Shown: positions 1-8,810 of the stretch, in pieces | Numbering within the stretch: the stretch's first letter is position 1 | How the letters are laid out: each line of letters starts with the position of its first letter | Source of the DNA: Altererythrobacter sp. KTW20L | GTDB lineage: Bacteria; Pseudomonadota; Alphaproteobacteria; Sphingomonadales; Sphingomonadaceae | Assembly (NCBI RefSeq): GCF_023501975.1 | Contig: NZ_JAMFLH010000008.1 | Span: 62,001 to 126,000 of the forward strand | Direction: 5' to 3' | DNA: 64,000 nt | Made by a program: the position numbers and the translations under genes | The notes under the pieces: model-generated | Databases searched by the model: none | Seen by the model: the letters and a program-made list of their open reading frames with translations, nothing else | Told to the model about the DNA's origin: nothing

Positions 1-30
1 CATTGTGCGGCCCTTCTTCGTTTTGTGCGA

Positions 31-1683
31 TCAGCGATCCCGCAATCCGCTCACTGTAGCTCCGCCAGCGCTCAGTTGCTCGATATCGGTAATGCAATGG
101 AGCACACGAACACCCTTGCGGCCAAGCGCATCGGCAAGGCCTGAAGCAAACTCTGCCGTCGTCGCCACCCGCAGGCCCCAGCCGCCGAACGCGGTCGCCA
201 TGGCGGCGAAATCAGGGTTGGCGAGATCGGTGGCCGAGACACGTCCGGGGAACTCGCGCTCCTGGTGCATGCGGATCGTGCCGTAGGCCGAATTGTCGAA
301 CACGATCACCAGCATGTCCGCGCCATATTGCACGGCGGTTGCCAGCTCCTGCGCGTTCATCAGGAAGTCGCCATCACCCGCTGCAGCGATGACGCAGCGA
401 TCCGGGTACCGTAGCGCGGCAGCTACGGCGGCCGGGATGCCATAGCCCATTGCGCCGCAAGTGGGGGCAAGCTGTCCGGGAAAGCCGTGGTAATGCCAGA
501 ACCGGTGCCACCATCCGGCAAAATTGCCCGCTCCGTTGCAGATGATCGCGTCGGCCGGAACCTGTTCGCGCACTGTGGCCATGGCGCGGCCAAGGTCGAG
601 GGCAAAGTCTGCTTCACCAGGTGTTGACCAGGCGAGCCATTCGGCATGGGCCTCGGCCCCGGCGTCGAACGGGATAACCGCGCCATCGTCCCACAGGGCG
701 GCGCTCTCGGCGAATTCGTCGGGGTCGGCGCAGATGGCGAGGTCGGCGCGATAGACGCGGTTGAGTTCTGCCGGATCGGGGTGGACGTGGATCACCTGCT
801 GGCCGGGATGATCGGGCGTTATCAGCGTATAGCCGTCGGTCGTCGCCTCGCCCAGCCGTGCGCCGACGACCAGCAGCAGGTCCGCCGCCTTCACCCGCTC
901 GACCAGCTTCGGCCCAGGTCCGTACCCCAGGTTCCCGGCATAGACCGGGGAATCGGGCGCAATCGCGTCCTGTCGCCGGAAGGCGGTGGCAACGGGCAGG
1001 CCGATCCGTTCGGCAAAGGCGGTGAAGTGCAGATGCGCCTTCTCGTGCCAGCCAGCCCCGCCGATAATGGCCAGCGGTGCGGCGGCATCGCCAATAAGCG
1101 CCATCATGGCGGCGAGCGCATCTGGGCAGGGCGGCTGCGCGGGTTTGTGGACGAAGGGGCGCACCGTGGCCTCGACGCCTTCTTCGTGCAGCATGTCCTC
1201 GGGCAGGGCGAGGACCACGGGGCCAGGACGGCCGGAAATTGCCGTGGCATAGGCGCGGGCGATATACTCGGGGATGCGGTCCGCCCGGTCGATCCGTGCC
1301 GCCCATTTGCAGATGGGGCCGAAGAAGGCGGGGAAATCCACTTCCTGGAAGCCTTCACGATCGCGCATCTCGCGGCCCACATCGCCCACGAACAGGATCA
1401 TCGGCTGCGAATCCTGCATCGCCACGTGCACGCCGATGCTGGCGTTGGTGGCGCCGGGGCCGCGGGTGACGAAGGCCACGCCGGGCCGCCCGGTCATAGT
1501 GCCATCGGCACAGGCCATGAAGGTGACACCGCCTTCCTGCCGGCAGGTGACGGTCTGGATCCCGCTCCGGTCCCTCAAGGCATCGAGCACCGGCAGGAAG
1601 CTTTCCCCCGGAACGGTGAAGACACGGTCACAGCCCTGCGCGGCAAGGCAATCGACCAGCAGTTCGGCAGCATGGTTACTCAT
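31..1683 (-). CDS. ThDP-dependent enzyme, acetolactate synthase large-subunit-like
   Basis: This 550-residue protein has the three-domain plan of the IlvB/pyruvate-oxidase family. An N-terminal pyrimidine-binding domain carries the catalytic Glu (RQEGG near residue 49). A central FAD-type domain follows (about 190-330), and a C-terminal ThDP domain has the GDG...N motif (GDGDFLMNAQ and DNSAYG near 440-470). Family members perform ThDP-dependent decarboxylation or carboligation of 2-oxo acids in the cytoplasm. No regulatory subunit (IlvN) lies next to it, so it is more likely a specialised decarboxylase or carboligase than the housekeeping biosynthetic enzyme. The substrate cannot be told from sequence. 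It is transcribed alone toward the left edge, with a palindrome about 65 bp upstream of its start. Confidence 0.85.
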   Translation of the reverse strand: MSNHAAELLVDCLAAQGCDRVFTVPGESFLPVLDALRDRSGIQTVTCRQEGGVTFMACADGTMTGRPGVAFVTRGPGATNASIGVHVAMQDSQPMILFVGDVGREMRDREGFQEVDFPAFFGPICKWAARIDRADRIPEYIARAYATAISGRPGPVVLALPEDMLHEEGVEATVRPFVHKPAQPPCPDALAAMMALIGDAAAPLAIIGGAGWHEKAHLHFTAFAERIGLPVATAFRRQDAIAPDSPVYAGNLGYGPGPKLVERVKAADLLLVVGARLGEATTDGYTLITPDHPGQQVIHVHPDPAELNRVYRADLAICADPDEFAESAALWDDGAVIPFDAGAEAHAEWLAWSTPGEADFALDLGRAMATVREQVPADAIICNGAGNFAGWWHRFWHYHGFPGQLAPTCGAMGYGIPAAVAAALRYPDRCVIAAAGDGDFLMNAQELATAVQYGADMLVIVFDNSAYGTIRMHQEREFPGRVSATDLANPDFAAMATAFGGWGLRVATTAEFASGLADALGRKGVRVLHCITDIEQLSAGGATVSGLRDR

Positions 1684-1746
1684 GAAATCAGCCTCTAGTC
1701 CTGTGCGGCCCCGGCGGCAATCTCCGCGAAAAGTCGGAACCTGTCC

Positions 1747-1762
1747 TTAATGTGGACATTAA
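1747..1762. promoter_or_regulatory. Perfect palindrome, candidate operator
   Basis: TTAATGT-GG-ACATTAA is a perfect 7-2-7 palindrome in the gap between the divergent ThDP-enzyme gene and a small gene. Its position suits an operator, but no regulator is linked to it here. Confidence 0.4.
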
Positions 1763-1809
1763 CCCGCATACCCCTCGCAAATGGTTACCATCGGGTTAAC
1801 ATCGCCATC

Positions 1810-2010
1810 ATGAGACGCGCACTTGTCCTGACCGACGAATCGGCCCGCCACCCGTTCCGGGCCATGTTGCCGATGGGCTGGAATGCCTTTGACGAGGTGG
1901 AGAACCGCCGGTCATGGCGCGTGCTGTTCGGGCTCGATGCAGGCGACCTTCGGCAGTTCGCCGCCAACTATGTCGCGTGTTTCCTGGCCGTTACCGTCTT
2001 TATCGCCTGA
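1810..2010 (+). CDS. Small hypothetical protein
   Basis: A 66-residue reading frame starts MRRALVLTD and ends in a hydrophobic stretch (ANYVACFLAVTVFIA) that could be a C-terminal membrane anchor. I chose the ATG at 1810. An in-frame ATG at 1750 would add 20 residues but falls inside the palindrome at 1747-1762. Neither start has a strong Shine-Dalgarno sequence. The end overlaps the end of the convergent transporter gene by 11 bases. Codon use resembles its neighbours. I do not recognise a domain, and the function is unknown. Confidence 0.5.
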   Translation: MRRALVLTDESARHPFRAMLPMGWNAFDEVENRRSWRVLFGLDAGDLRQFAANYVACFLAVTVFIA

Positions 2011-3325
2011 CCAGATCCGCCGCAGCGAGTTTCTCTGCCGAGTAAAGCAGGTAGCCTAGCCAGGCCGATATCAGGCACATGCCGGCGCTCAGCAGCAGTT
2101 GCTCGACGAGCGGCACGCCCGCCGCACTCAAACCCAGCGCCAGCACCGATCCGCCCACCATCGCGCCCGAATTGACGATGTTGTTCGCCGCTACGGTGCG
2201 ACTGGCCTGCGATGGATCGACCTTGGTGGTGAGGAAGGCATAGAGCGGCACCACGAACATGCCGCCCGCAATGGCGATCAGCAGCAGCGAGAACAGCACC
2301 AGCGGGGCAAGCGGCTGGGCAATGAATGTGCCGATATCCATCAGTTCGCTGCCATGCGCCTCGCCTGCCCACAGGTGACAGACGAAATAGAACACCGCCA
2401 CGAACAGCCCCATGAACACCACCGAAATGGGCGAATAGCGGGCCGAGACCTTGCCTTTCAGTAGCGCATTGATTGCCACCGAACCCAGCGCCACGCCGAC
2501 CGAGAAGATCACCAGGAACAGGCTGGCGACTTCCTTGCTGGCCATCAGCACGTTCTTTGCCAGCGGGGGAAACTGGATGAACAGCACCGCGCCGATGGTC
2601 CAGAAGAAGCTGATTGCAAGGATGGCGTAGAACACCTCGCGGTTGTGCATGGTGTTGCGCACCAGCGCGATGGAGGAGCGGATGATGTGCCAGTCCACCG
2701 GCTGGCCTTCGGTAAAGGGCGGGGCGGGGGGAACATGGCGGCTGGTAAGATAGCCGATCACCGCGATGGCGATGACCAGCCCGGCGGCCACCTGGGCTGA
2801 TACGAAGCCTGCCACGATGGTCCCGCCCATGATGGCGATATAGGTGCCAGCCTCGACCAGGCCGGTACCCGCCAGCACTTCCTCGCGCTTCAGGTGCTGG
2901 GGCAGGATGGCGTATTTGATCGGGCCGAAGAAGGTCGAATGGACACCCATGGCAAGCAGCGCCAGCATCATCAGCGGGATCGCCACCAGTTCGGTCAGCA
3001 TTCCCTGCCAGGCCAGCAGCAATCCGGCGGCCCCCACGGTCATGATGGCAATTTCCGCCGCCTTGACGATGCGGATGATCCGCGCCTTGTCCCGCATGTC
3101 GGCCAATTGGCCCGACATGGCCGACAGCAGGAAGAACGGCAGGATGAACACCGCCGAAGCCACGCCGCTGAAAATCGTTTCGGCCGCCGCGGAATTGTAC
3201 ACCGAGTACACCACGAACAGCACCATGGCGTTCTTGTAGAGGTTGTCGTTGAACGCATTGAGCAGCTGGGTGGCAAACAGCGGGGCGAACCGCCGCTGCT
3301 TGAGCAGGTGGGTGGAAGTCAGCAT
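2000..3325 (-). CDS. MFS transporter, LplT-like (lysophospholipid transporter family)
   Basis: A membrane protein of about 441 residues with roughly twelve hydrophobic segments. The N-terminus QLLNAFNDNLYKNAM and the later FFGPIKYAILP segment are typical of the LplT branch of the major facilitator superfamily, which moves lysophospholipids across the inner membrane for reacylation. I chose the ATG at 3325 (MLTSTHLL) because the sequence further upstream (to 3397) is polar and atypical. In many bacteria this domain is linked to an acyltransferase/acyl-ACP synthetase; none is attached here. It is divergent from pgsA, another phospholipid gene, which supports a lipid role. The exact substrate is inference. 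Confidence 0.8.
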   Translation of the reverse strand: MLTSTHLLKQRRFAPLFATQLLNAFNDNLYKNAMVLFVVYSVYNSAAAETIFSGVASAVFILPFFLLSAMSGQLADMRDKARIIRIVKAAEIAIMTVGAAGLLLAWQGMLTELVAIPLMMLALLAMGVHSTFFGPIKYAILPQHLKREEVLAGTGLVEAGTYIAIMGGTIVAGFVSAQVAAGLVIAIAVIGYLTSRHVPPAPPFTEGQPVDWHIIRSSIALVRNTMHNREVFYAILAISFFWTIGAVLFIQFPPLAKNVLMASKEVASLFLVIFSVGVALGSVAINALLKGKVSARYSPISVVFMGLFVAVFYFVCHLWAGEAHGSELMDIGTFIAQPLAPLVLFSLLLIAIAGGMFVVPLYAFLTTKVDPSQASRTVAANNIVNSGAMVGGSVLALGLSAAGVPLVEQLLLSAGMCLISAWLGYLLYSAEKLAAADLVRR

Positions 3326-3444
3326 GAAACCCGTGCAAAACCCTTTGCCGTTGCGCCAATCGTCGCGTGTAGCCGCATTAGGATGACAAACAAGCAACGC
3401 GTGGCCCTTTTTTGCGCGCGCAATGCGAGGTAAGGCCGGTTTCG

Positions 3445-4038
3445 ATGCTCAACCTGCCCAACATCCTCACCCTGTCGCGCATCGCCATGATCCCGCTGCT
3501 GGCGGCGCTGTTGTGGTGGCCCGGCTGGACAACGGGATACCTCGCCGCCTTCGTGCTCTACTGCCTGATGGGCATCACCGACTACTTCGACGGCTACCTT
3601 GCCCGCACCAGCGGTTCGGTGTCGAAGCTGGGCATTTTCCTCGATCCGATCGCCGACAAGATTATGGTGGTCAGCGTGATCCTGGTGCTGACCGCGATGG
3701 GCGTGCTGCGGGGGCCGTTCGTGGGCGACATGCACGTAGTGGCAGGCATGATCATCGTGATGCGCGAGATCGCGGTGTCCGGCCTGCGGGAATTTCTTGG
3801 CCCGCTGCAAGTGTCGATCCCGGTCAGCAAGCTGGCCAAGTGGAAGACCACGTTCCAGCTGGTCTCGCTTGGCGCGCTGATCCTGGGGCAGGGAATGCCA
3901 TGGTGGAACGTGGACGTGGGCGACATGGTCATCAACCTGCCGCACACAGTGGGACTGATCACCCTATGGGCTGCGGCGATCCTGACGGTGATTACCGGGT
4001 GGGATTACTTGCGGGTGGGGTTGAAGCACATGGATTGA
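3445..4038 (+). CDS. pgsA: CDP-diacylglycerol-glycerol-3-phosphate 3-phosphatidyltransferase
   Basis: An integral inner-membrane enzyme that makes phosphatidylglycerol phosphate from CDP-diacylglycerol and glycerol 3-phosphate, the committed step toward phosphatidylglycerol and cardiolipin. The CDP-alcohol phosphatidyltransferase signature D-x2-DG-x2-AR-x8-G-x3-D-x3-D is complete (DYFDGYLAR through FLDPIADK, residues about 40-66). It has 197 residues, the usual length, with several hydrophobic segments. The ATG at 3445 (MLNLPNILT) is the family's normal start and has a purine-rich GAGGTAAGG upstream. It is divergent from the LplT-like gene, and a hairpin terminator follows at 4046-4075. Confidence 0.95.
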   Translation: MLNLPNILTLSRIAMIPLLAALLWWPGWTTGYLAAFVLYCLMGITDYFDGYLARTSGSVSKLGIFLDPIADKIMVVSVILVLTAMGVLRGPFVGDMHVVAGMIIVMREIAVSGLREFLGPLQVSIPVSKLAKWKTTFQLVSLGALILGQGMPWWNVDVGDMVINLPHTVGLITLWAAAILTVITGWDYLRVGLKHMD

Positions 4039-4045
4039 GGGGAAG

Positions 4046-4080
4046 ATGGCCGCCCCCGCCAACGAGGGCGGCCATTCTCA
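4046..4080 (+). terminator. Hairpin terminator after pgsA
   Basis: A 10-bp perfect stem (ATGGCCGCCC pairing with GGGCGGCCAT, 4046-4055 with 4066-4075) is followed by TTCTC. It lies between the convergent pgsA and DUF2306 genes and may act in both directions. Confidence 0.65.
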
Positions 4081-4091
4081 TTGGTCTCTGG

Positions 4092-4763
4092 TCAGTCTTT
4101 CGAAATAGGCTGCCTGGTTCCTCTCCGATGGATTATCCATTCGGCGAGGATCAAGTTCGGCAGCCAACTGGTCCACATGACCAGTCCGTAGAAATCCTCT
4201 ACCCCGGTCGGGCTGACCACCTCCAGAAACACCATCTGCACCCGCAGGCTTATCGCCGCGCAAGTGAAAGCGAAGCTGCGCAGGATCCATGAGCGGTGCG
4301 CTTCGATTCTTCCGGCTCTGGCAGCAAGGGCAGCGAGGCAGGTTGCCGCCAGCCAGCAAGGCACCAGCAGCCCGATGCCGATCCTGCCACCCCAGTCCAT
4401 GGTCACATGCGGGACCAGGAAGATCGCTCCAAAGCCGCTTGCCAGCACTGCCGCGGCATAGACCTGTCCGATTCGACGGTGGAACCAGGTGGAAGCTGCG
4501 AGCGACGGCAGAGAACCCGGCTTGCGCATGACGATATTGGCACACCCGCTGGCCAGTGCCACGACACCGCCGACAAGGTGCAGGAATAGCCAGCCAGCGA
4601 GGTGATTGCCGACGCCCCGCTCTGCGAGGAATTCGGCGGCCAGTTGAGGCATGGCCAGCATTCGCGAAACCAGCAGGATTGTCATCACGGCCCCGGCCAC
4701 CAGCGCGGCGACAACAACCCTGCGTCCCCAACCGCAGTCTGGCGGGAGGCGATCAGAAGGCAT
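4092..4763 (-). CDS. DUF2306-type membrane protein
   Basis: A 223-residue protein with about six to seven hydrophobic segments. The HRRIGQVYAAAV motif (near residue 95) and the HRSWILRSFAF motif (near 155) are the conserved histidine-containing helices of DUF2306, a family of uncharacterised inner-membrane proteins. Its ATG overlaps the end of mipA by 11 bases, so the two are almost certainly co-transcribed and probably translationally coupled. The pair is divergent from a LytTR-type regulator. No function can be assigned; the histidines could bind heme or metal, but that is speculation. Confidence 0.75.
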   Translation of the reverse strand: MPSDRLPPDCGWGRRVVVAALVAGAVMTILLVSRMLAMPQLAAEFLAERGVGNHLAGWLFLHLVGGVVALASGCANIVMRKPGSLPSLAASTWFHRRIGQVYAAAVLASGFGAIFLVPHVTMDWGGRIGIGLLVPCWLAATCLAALAARAGRIEAHRSWILRSFAFTCAAISLRVQMVFLEVVSPTGVEDFYGLVMWTSWLPNLILAEWIIHRRGTRQPISKD

Positions 4764-5557
4764 ATCCGATACCGATCAGGGCCTGAGCCTCGAACTCGTC
4801 TTCCAAACCCGGGTTCTCGCGGATCGACCGGCCAAGATAGGCGCCCGACATGTTGCCGATAAGCAGCAGGCGGTCAGTCAGTATGACCGTTGCAGTGATA
4901 TCCCCGCCCAGGTTGGTGGCCGCGCGGCTGATAGTATAGGGCGCGATTGGCAGTCCTGCCTTGATGAACTTTTCGCTTTGGCGGTTGCTCACGCCATAGA
5001 TGTGGTTGGCGGTCTGTCGATCGATGAAATTGGCGTGCAGGGCGGGGGTTACAGTAAGTGCGCCGAGGTTGAAATCGACGCTGTAACGCAGGGTAATGTC
5101 ACTGCCGTTGAACGTGTCGGTCACGTCGTGGCGATAATCCGCACTGAGCGTGCCGACCGGCGTTTCCAGAGCCAGGCGAAGGCCGGCATCGGCGGTGATT
5201 TTTTTCTCGCGTGGTTCCCGCGACCGTTCGTGCAGCGATGAAGGGTTGCAGGGAGATGCTGACGGGGCCGTCGCCGGCAAGGCTCAGGTCCAGACCGGAC
5301 TCCAGCCCATCCACATAGAACGGCCCTTGCCGGACCACGATGATGGGGATCGGCAGGACATTGCTTTCCTCGCCGCGGAACGGCGAACGGTAATAGAGAG
5401 CTCCGGCACCCAGCAGGACGAAATCTTCGGACTGCTGGTCTTCGACCACAAATTCCCGCTCGTCGGCAGCCTTGGCCGATACGGAAAGCAGCAGCGGAGC
5501 GAGCAAGGCCGGGGCCAGAAGGTATTGCAGGCGGCGGGTTAGAATGGCGATAGTCAT
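4753..5557 (-). pseudogene. mipA: MipA/OmpV family outer-membrane protein, frameshifted at a poly-A run
   Basis: The 5' part, from the ATG at 5557, encodes a signal peptide (hydrophobic core LAPALLAPLLLSVSAKA) and the typical N-terminal strands of MipA/OmpV proteins (FVLLGAGALYYRSPF). The 3' part, ending at 4753, encodes the rest of the barrel through the terminal GIGYAF. The two halves are in different frames. They join at a run of seven A on the coding strand (5199-5205): removing one A gives a continuous reading TTREKITADAGL. The gene is therefore either broken, carries a sequencing error, or is expressed by slippage at the run. MipA proteins are scaffold or barrel proteins of the outer membrane. 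It precedes a DUF2306 gene and is divergent from a LytTR regulator. Confidence 0.8.
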
Positions 5558-5773
5558 TTGGTGAGATCCCTGATCCGATGGAGAATGGCCTGGCTTGGAT
5601 GCCGGGCCGTTGCCGGTTGCGGACCCGACGCGGGACTGCCAAGTGCACCTTCGCGAACCTGTCCGGATTCTTCGTGAAACCTGGCGGAAGACAATTTCGT
5701 GCTGCGTGAAATTGCAGGGGGTGCTGGCACCAGGCGGGTTTGACGCGAGCAACGAAGCGGATAAACGCAGCGC

Positions 5774-6622
5774 ATGGATCGCCTTTCCGGACACAGCAGC
5801 GACCGATTCACGATCAGCTGGATGCACAATAATCCGGCCGCTATCGGCTTGCGCATCGCGATGTTCTTTCCGGCAGCGCTGGTCCTGGCGATAATCCAGC
5901 CGTTTGAAACCGACGCTCTGCCGTTTGTCGTCCGCCTGGTTTACTGGGCAACGCTCACCACCGTGCTGGCTGCCCTGGGCGGCTTTGCCGTCAGTGCAGT
6001 CTGCAAGTCCGCAAGCCACATCCTTGTTTCTGCATGGCAGCGATGGCTGGCCTCATCGGTGATCATCGCTCTGCCGATGATGGTTCCCGTCAAGTTGATT
6101 GATCTGGCCCTGGCCGTCTGGGTTGCCCCGCTTGCCGGCGTAACTGTGCCCGCTCTGCCGACCGGGTCCGCCCTGCTGGACGAGATCGGCTGGCTCTACA
6201 TTGCCGTCCTGACGATCACAGCCCTGTTGCTGGCGCTGCCGGCCCTTGCTGTGGGTGACCAGGGCGCAGGGCAGCAGCCTATGGATCGCACAGTCGGTGA
6301 CGATAGGCACCTACCAGGCGCGCGCTTTTTCGAGCGACTGCCGCCGTCGCTCGGGCGCGAACTGGTCTGGGTGCGGAGTGAGGACCATTACCTGCGCGTG
6401 CAGACCCGGCTGGGGCAGGAACTACTGCTGCTGAGAATGGCCGACGCGATGGCCGAGTTGGAAGGATATCCCGGATGCCGGGTCCACCGGTCCTGGTGGA
6501 TTGCGCGGGACCAGATTGCGCCGGTCACGCGAACTGGACGGCGCATGTCAGCCATTTTGCAGGATGGGCAAGCCGTGCCGGTATCGGCCAGCTATCGTGC
6601 CGCCCTGGAGCAAATGTCCTAA
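5774..6622 (+). CDS. Membrane-anchored LytTR-domain transcriptional regulator
   Basis: A 282-residue protein with four predicted membrane segments in the first 165 residues (for example RIAMFFPAALVLAIIQ and YIAVLTITALLLALPALA). A C-terminal LytTR DNA-binding domain follows (about 190-282, with VWVRSEDHYLRVQT and VHRSWWIARD, the conserved features). It resembles one-component regulators in which the membrane part senses the signal directly, since no receiver domain is present. It is divergent from mipA-DUF2306, with about 215 bp between, and is the natural candidate to control that pair. An internal ATG at 5822 is an alternative start. Its last four bases overlap oxyR, which is convergent. Confidence 0.85.
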   Translation: MDRLSGHSSDRFTISWMHNNPAAIGLRIAMFFPAALVLAIIQPFETDALPFVVRLVYWATLTTVLAALGGFAVSAVCKSASHILVSAWQRWLASSVIIALPMMVPVKLIDLALAVWVAPLAGVTVPALPTGSALLDEIGWLYIAVLTITALLLALPALAVGDQGAGQQPMDRTVGDDRHLPGARFFERLPPSLGRELVWVRSEDHYLRVQTRLGQELLLLRMADAMAELEGYPGCRVHRSWWIARDQIAPVTRTGRRMSAILQDGQAVPVSASYRAALEQMS

Positions 6623-7515
6623 CCCGCCTTCAACTCCTGCGCCAGCAACCTGAACTCTTCCGCGCGCGGTGAATTGGGTCGCCAGATCAGGGCGATTTCG
6701 CGGCTGACGTGGCGGCCTTTCAGCGGCCTTGCCACCACGTTGGTGTCTTTCAGAATCCCCGCATCGATGGCCATCTGCGGCAGCATCGTCAGGCCAAGGC
6801 CATTGTCCACCATCTGCACCAGCGTGTGCAGCGAGGTGCCGATCATCGTGGCGCTGGCGCGCATTTCGGGGCGGTTGCAGGCGGCAAGTGCGTGTTCCTT
6901 CAGGCAGTGCCCGTCTTCCAGCAGCATCAGGCGGCCTTCGTCGATCATGGAGGCCGGTATCTCGTCGGGCGGATCGCGCGGGTCGTTCTTGGGGAAAGCG
7001 ACGAACAGGCGGTCCTCGGCGATGCTTTCCTTTTCCACCTCGCCGGTGGCGAAGGGCAAGGCCAGCAGCACGCAATCGGCACGGCCGTGGTGGAGCGATT
7101 CGACCGCGTGGTCGCTGGTTTCCTCGCGCAGGAACAGTTTGAGCTGCGGGCGCTCGCGGCGCAGGCGCGGCAGGATGCGGGGGAGCAGGAACGGCGCGAT
7201 GGTGGGGATCACGCTCATCCGCAATTCGCCCGACAGCGGCTTTCCGGCGGCCTGCACCAGGTCGCTCAGTTCCTCGGCCTCGCGCAGCAGGCGGTGGGCC
7301 TTTTCGACCACCTGGTTGCCCAGCGGAGTGAACCGCACCACGCGACGGCTGCGCTCAACCAGCACCACGCCCAACAGCGATTCCAGCTCGCGGATACCGG
7401 CGGAAAGGGTGCTCTGCGAAACGAAGCTCGCTTCAGCCGCGCGCCCGAAATGCCCATGCTCATGCAGCGCGACGAGATATTGCAGCTGCTTGATGGTGGG
7501 CAGGTAGGTGCTCAT
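6619..7515 (-). CDS. oxyR: OxyR, hydrogen-peroxide-sensing LysR-type activator
   Basis: A 298-residue LysR-family protein: N-terminal winged helix (residues about 6-65, AAEASFVSQSTLSAGI) followed by a periplasmic-binding-protein-like sensor domain. The redox pair is present as Cys204 and Cys213 in GHCLKEHALAAC, with the same nine-residue spacing as Cys199/Cys208 of E. coli OxyR. It should therefore sense peroxide by disulfide formation and activate catalase and peroxidase genes. The start ATG overlaps the rnd stop in a four-base ATGA, so it is the second gene of an rnd-oxyR operon. The usual katG/ahpC targets are not in the window. Confidence 0.93.
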   Translation of the reverse strand: MSTYLPTIKQLQYLVALHEHGHFGRAAEASFVSQSTLSAGIRELESLLGVVLVERSRRVVRFTPLGNQVVEKAHRLLREAEELSDLVQAAGKPLSGELRMSVIPTIAPFLLPRILPRLRRERPQLKLFLREETSDHAVESLHHGRADCVLLALPFATGEVEKESIAEDRLFVAFPKNDPRDPPDEIPASMIDEGRLMLLEDGHCLKEHALAACNRPEMRASATMIGTSLHTLVQMVDNGLGLTMLPQMAIDAGILKDTNVVARPLKGRHVSREIALIWRPNSPRAEEFRLLAQELKAG

Positions 7516-8810
7516 TCGGCGGCGTCCGCCTTGTCCGGGGTCTCGCCTTCATCGTCGAACACCGGCGTGAAATCGTCGTCGTCGTCATCGAACAGGGCGT
7601 CATCCACCAGGGCTTCGGCGTGGACGCTGGCGCTGCCGTTGGCAACATCGTCGATGTGGGTCATCTTCAGCCGCCCGCGCTCCACCGCGAAGGCCAGCTT
7701 GCCTTCGACCAGTTCCAGCGCATCCTTGCCGAACACGCCATAGCGCCAGCCTTCCAGCATCGGCAGGTCGCGCAGGCCGGCGGCGAGGCCTTCCAGTTCT
7801 TCGGAACGGGCGAGCAGGCGTGCCGCCACGTCGATTTCGCGGCTGCGTATCTTGAGCAGCAGCTTGAGGAGGTCCGCCACCAGCGCGCCTTCCTTGCCCA
7901 GCGGCGCACCGCGCTTGGGCTTGTCGGGCATCTCGTCCTCGCTCAGCGGTTCGGCAGCGGCCAAGACACGCATCAGGCGCTTGCCGATGTCATTGTCCTT
8001 CCACGCCTGGCTAAGCCCGCGCACCTTGGCGAGATCGGCCTGCGACTTGGGCGGGTGGCTGGCCACATCGGACAGGGTTTCATCGCGGATGATCCGGCCG
8101 CGGGGGATGTCCTTGGCCTGGGCCTCGCTCTCGCGCCAGGCGGCCAGGGCTTTCATCCGCCCGAGCACGGCCGGATTGCGGCCGGGAGCGCGCAGGCGGT
8201 GCCAGGCCTCGTCATGCTCGTTGGCGTAGTTTTCGGGGTCCGCCAGCTTGTCCATCTCGGCATCGAGCCAGGCGCCGCGCCCGGTCTTGATCAGCTTCTT
8301 CAGGATGCGCGGGAAGATCTTGGCGAGGTAGGTGACATCACCGATCGCATATTCGATCTGCCGTTCGGTCAGCGGGCGGCGGCTCCAGTCGGTAAAGCGC
8401 GCGCCCTTGTCGATCGTCTTGCCCAGCCAGCTTTCCACCAGGTTGGCATAGCCGATCTGTTCCGACTGGCTGATCGCCATCATCGCCACCTGGGTGTCGA
8501 AGATGGGGTGCGGGGTCTTGCCGGTGAGGTTGTAGATGATTTCCACATCCTGCCCGCCCGCATGGAAGACTTTCAGCACGTCCTCGTTCTCGCACATCAG
8601 GTCGAGCAGGGGCTGCAAGTCGAGGCCGGAGGCCAGCGGATCGATTGCTGCGGCCTCTTCCTCGTTACCCACCTGGATCAGGCAGAGCAGCGGGTAGTAG
8701 GTGTTTTCGCGCATGAATTCGGTGTCGACACACACGAAATCGCTTTTCGCCAGTCGCTCGCACAGGTCGGTGAGTTCGGCGGTCTTGGTAATCAGGGGAT
8801 GGATGATCAT
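7512..8810 (-). CDS. rnd: Ribonuclease D
   Basis: A 432-residue cytoplasmic 3'-5' exoribonuclease that trims tRNA and other stable RNA precursors. DEDDy exonuclease motifs are visible: DTEFMRE (Exo I, near residue 24), FHAGGQD (Exo II, near 83) and YAIGDVTYL (Exo III, near 155). An HRDC domain follows (about 210-290, with RGRIIRDETL). An acidic tail (DDDDDDF) ends the protein. I chose the ATG at 8810 (MIIHPLITK) because the extension to 9071 lacks family similarity. It is coupled to oxyR by a four-base overlap and is divergent from aspS. Confidence 0.93.
   Translation of the reverse strand: MIIHPLITKTAELTDLCERLAKSDFVCVDTEFMRENTYYPLLCLIQVGNEEEAAAIDPLASGLDLQPLLDLMCENEDVLKVFHAGGQDVEIIYNLTGKTPHPIFDTQVAMMAISQSEQIGYANLVESWLGKTIDKGARFTDWSRRPLTERQIEYAIGDVTYLAKIFPRILKKLIKTGRGAWLDAEMDKLADPENYANEHDEAWHRLRAPGRNPAVLGRMKALAAWRESEAQAKDIPRGRIIRDETLSDVASHPPKSQADLAKVRGLSQAWKDNDIGKRLMRVLAAAEPLSEDEMPDKPKRGAPLGKEGALVADLLKLLLKIRSREIDVAARLLARSEELEGLAAGLRDLPMLEGWRYGVFGKDALELVEGKLAFAVERGRLKMTHIDDVANGSASVHAEALVDDALFDDDDDDFTPVFDDEGETPDKADAAE

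Noticed and set aside
1747-1762. CtrA-binding site
   Set aside because: The TTAA half-sites are 8 bases apart, whereas CtrA needs TTAA-N7-TTAA; described instead as an unassigned palindrome.
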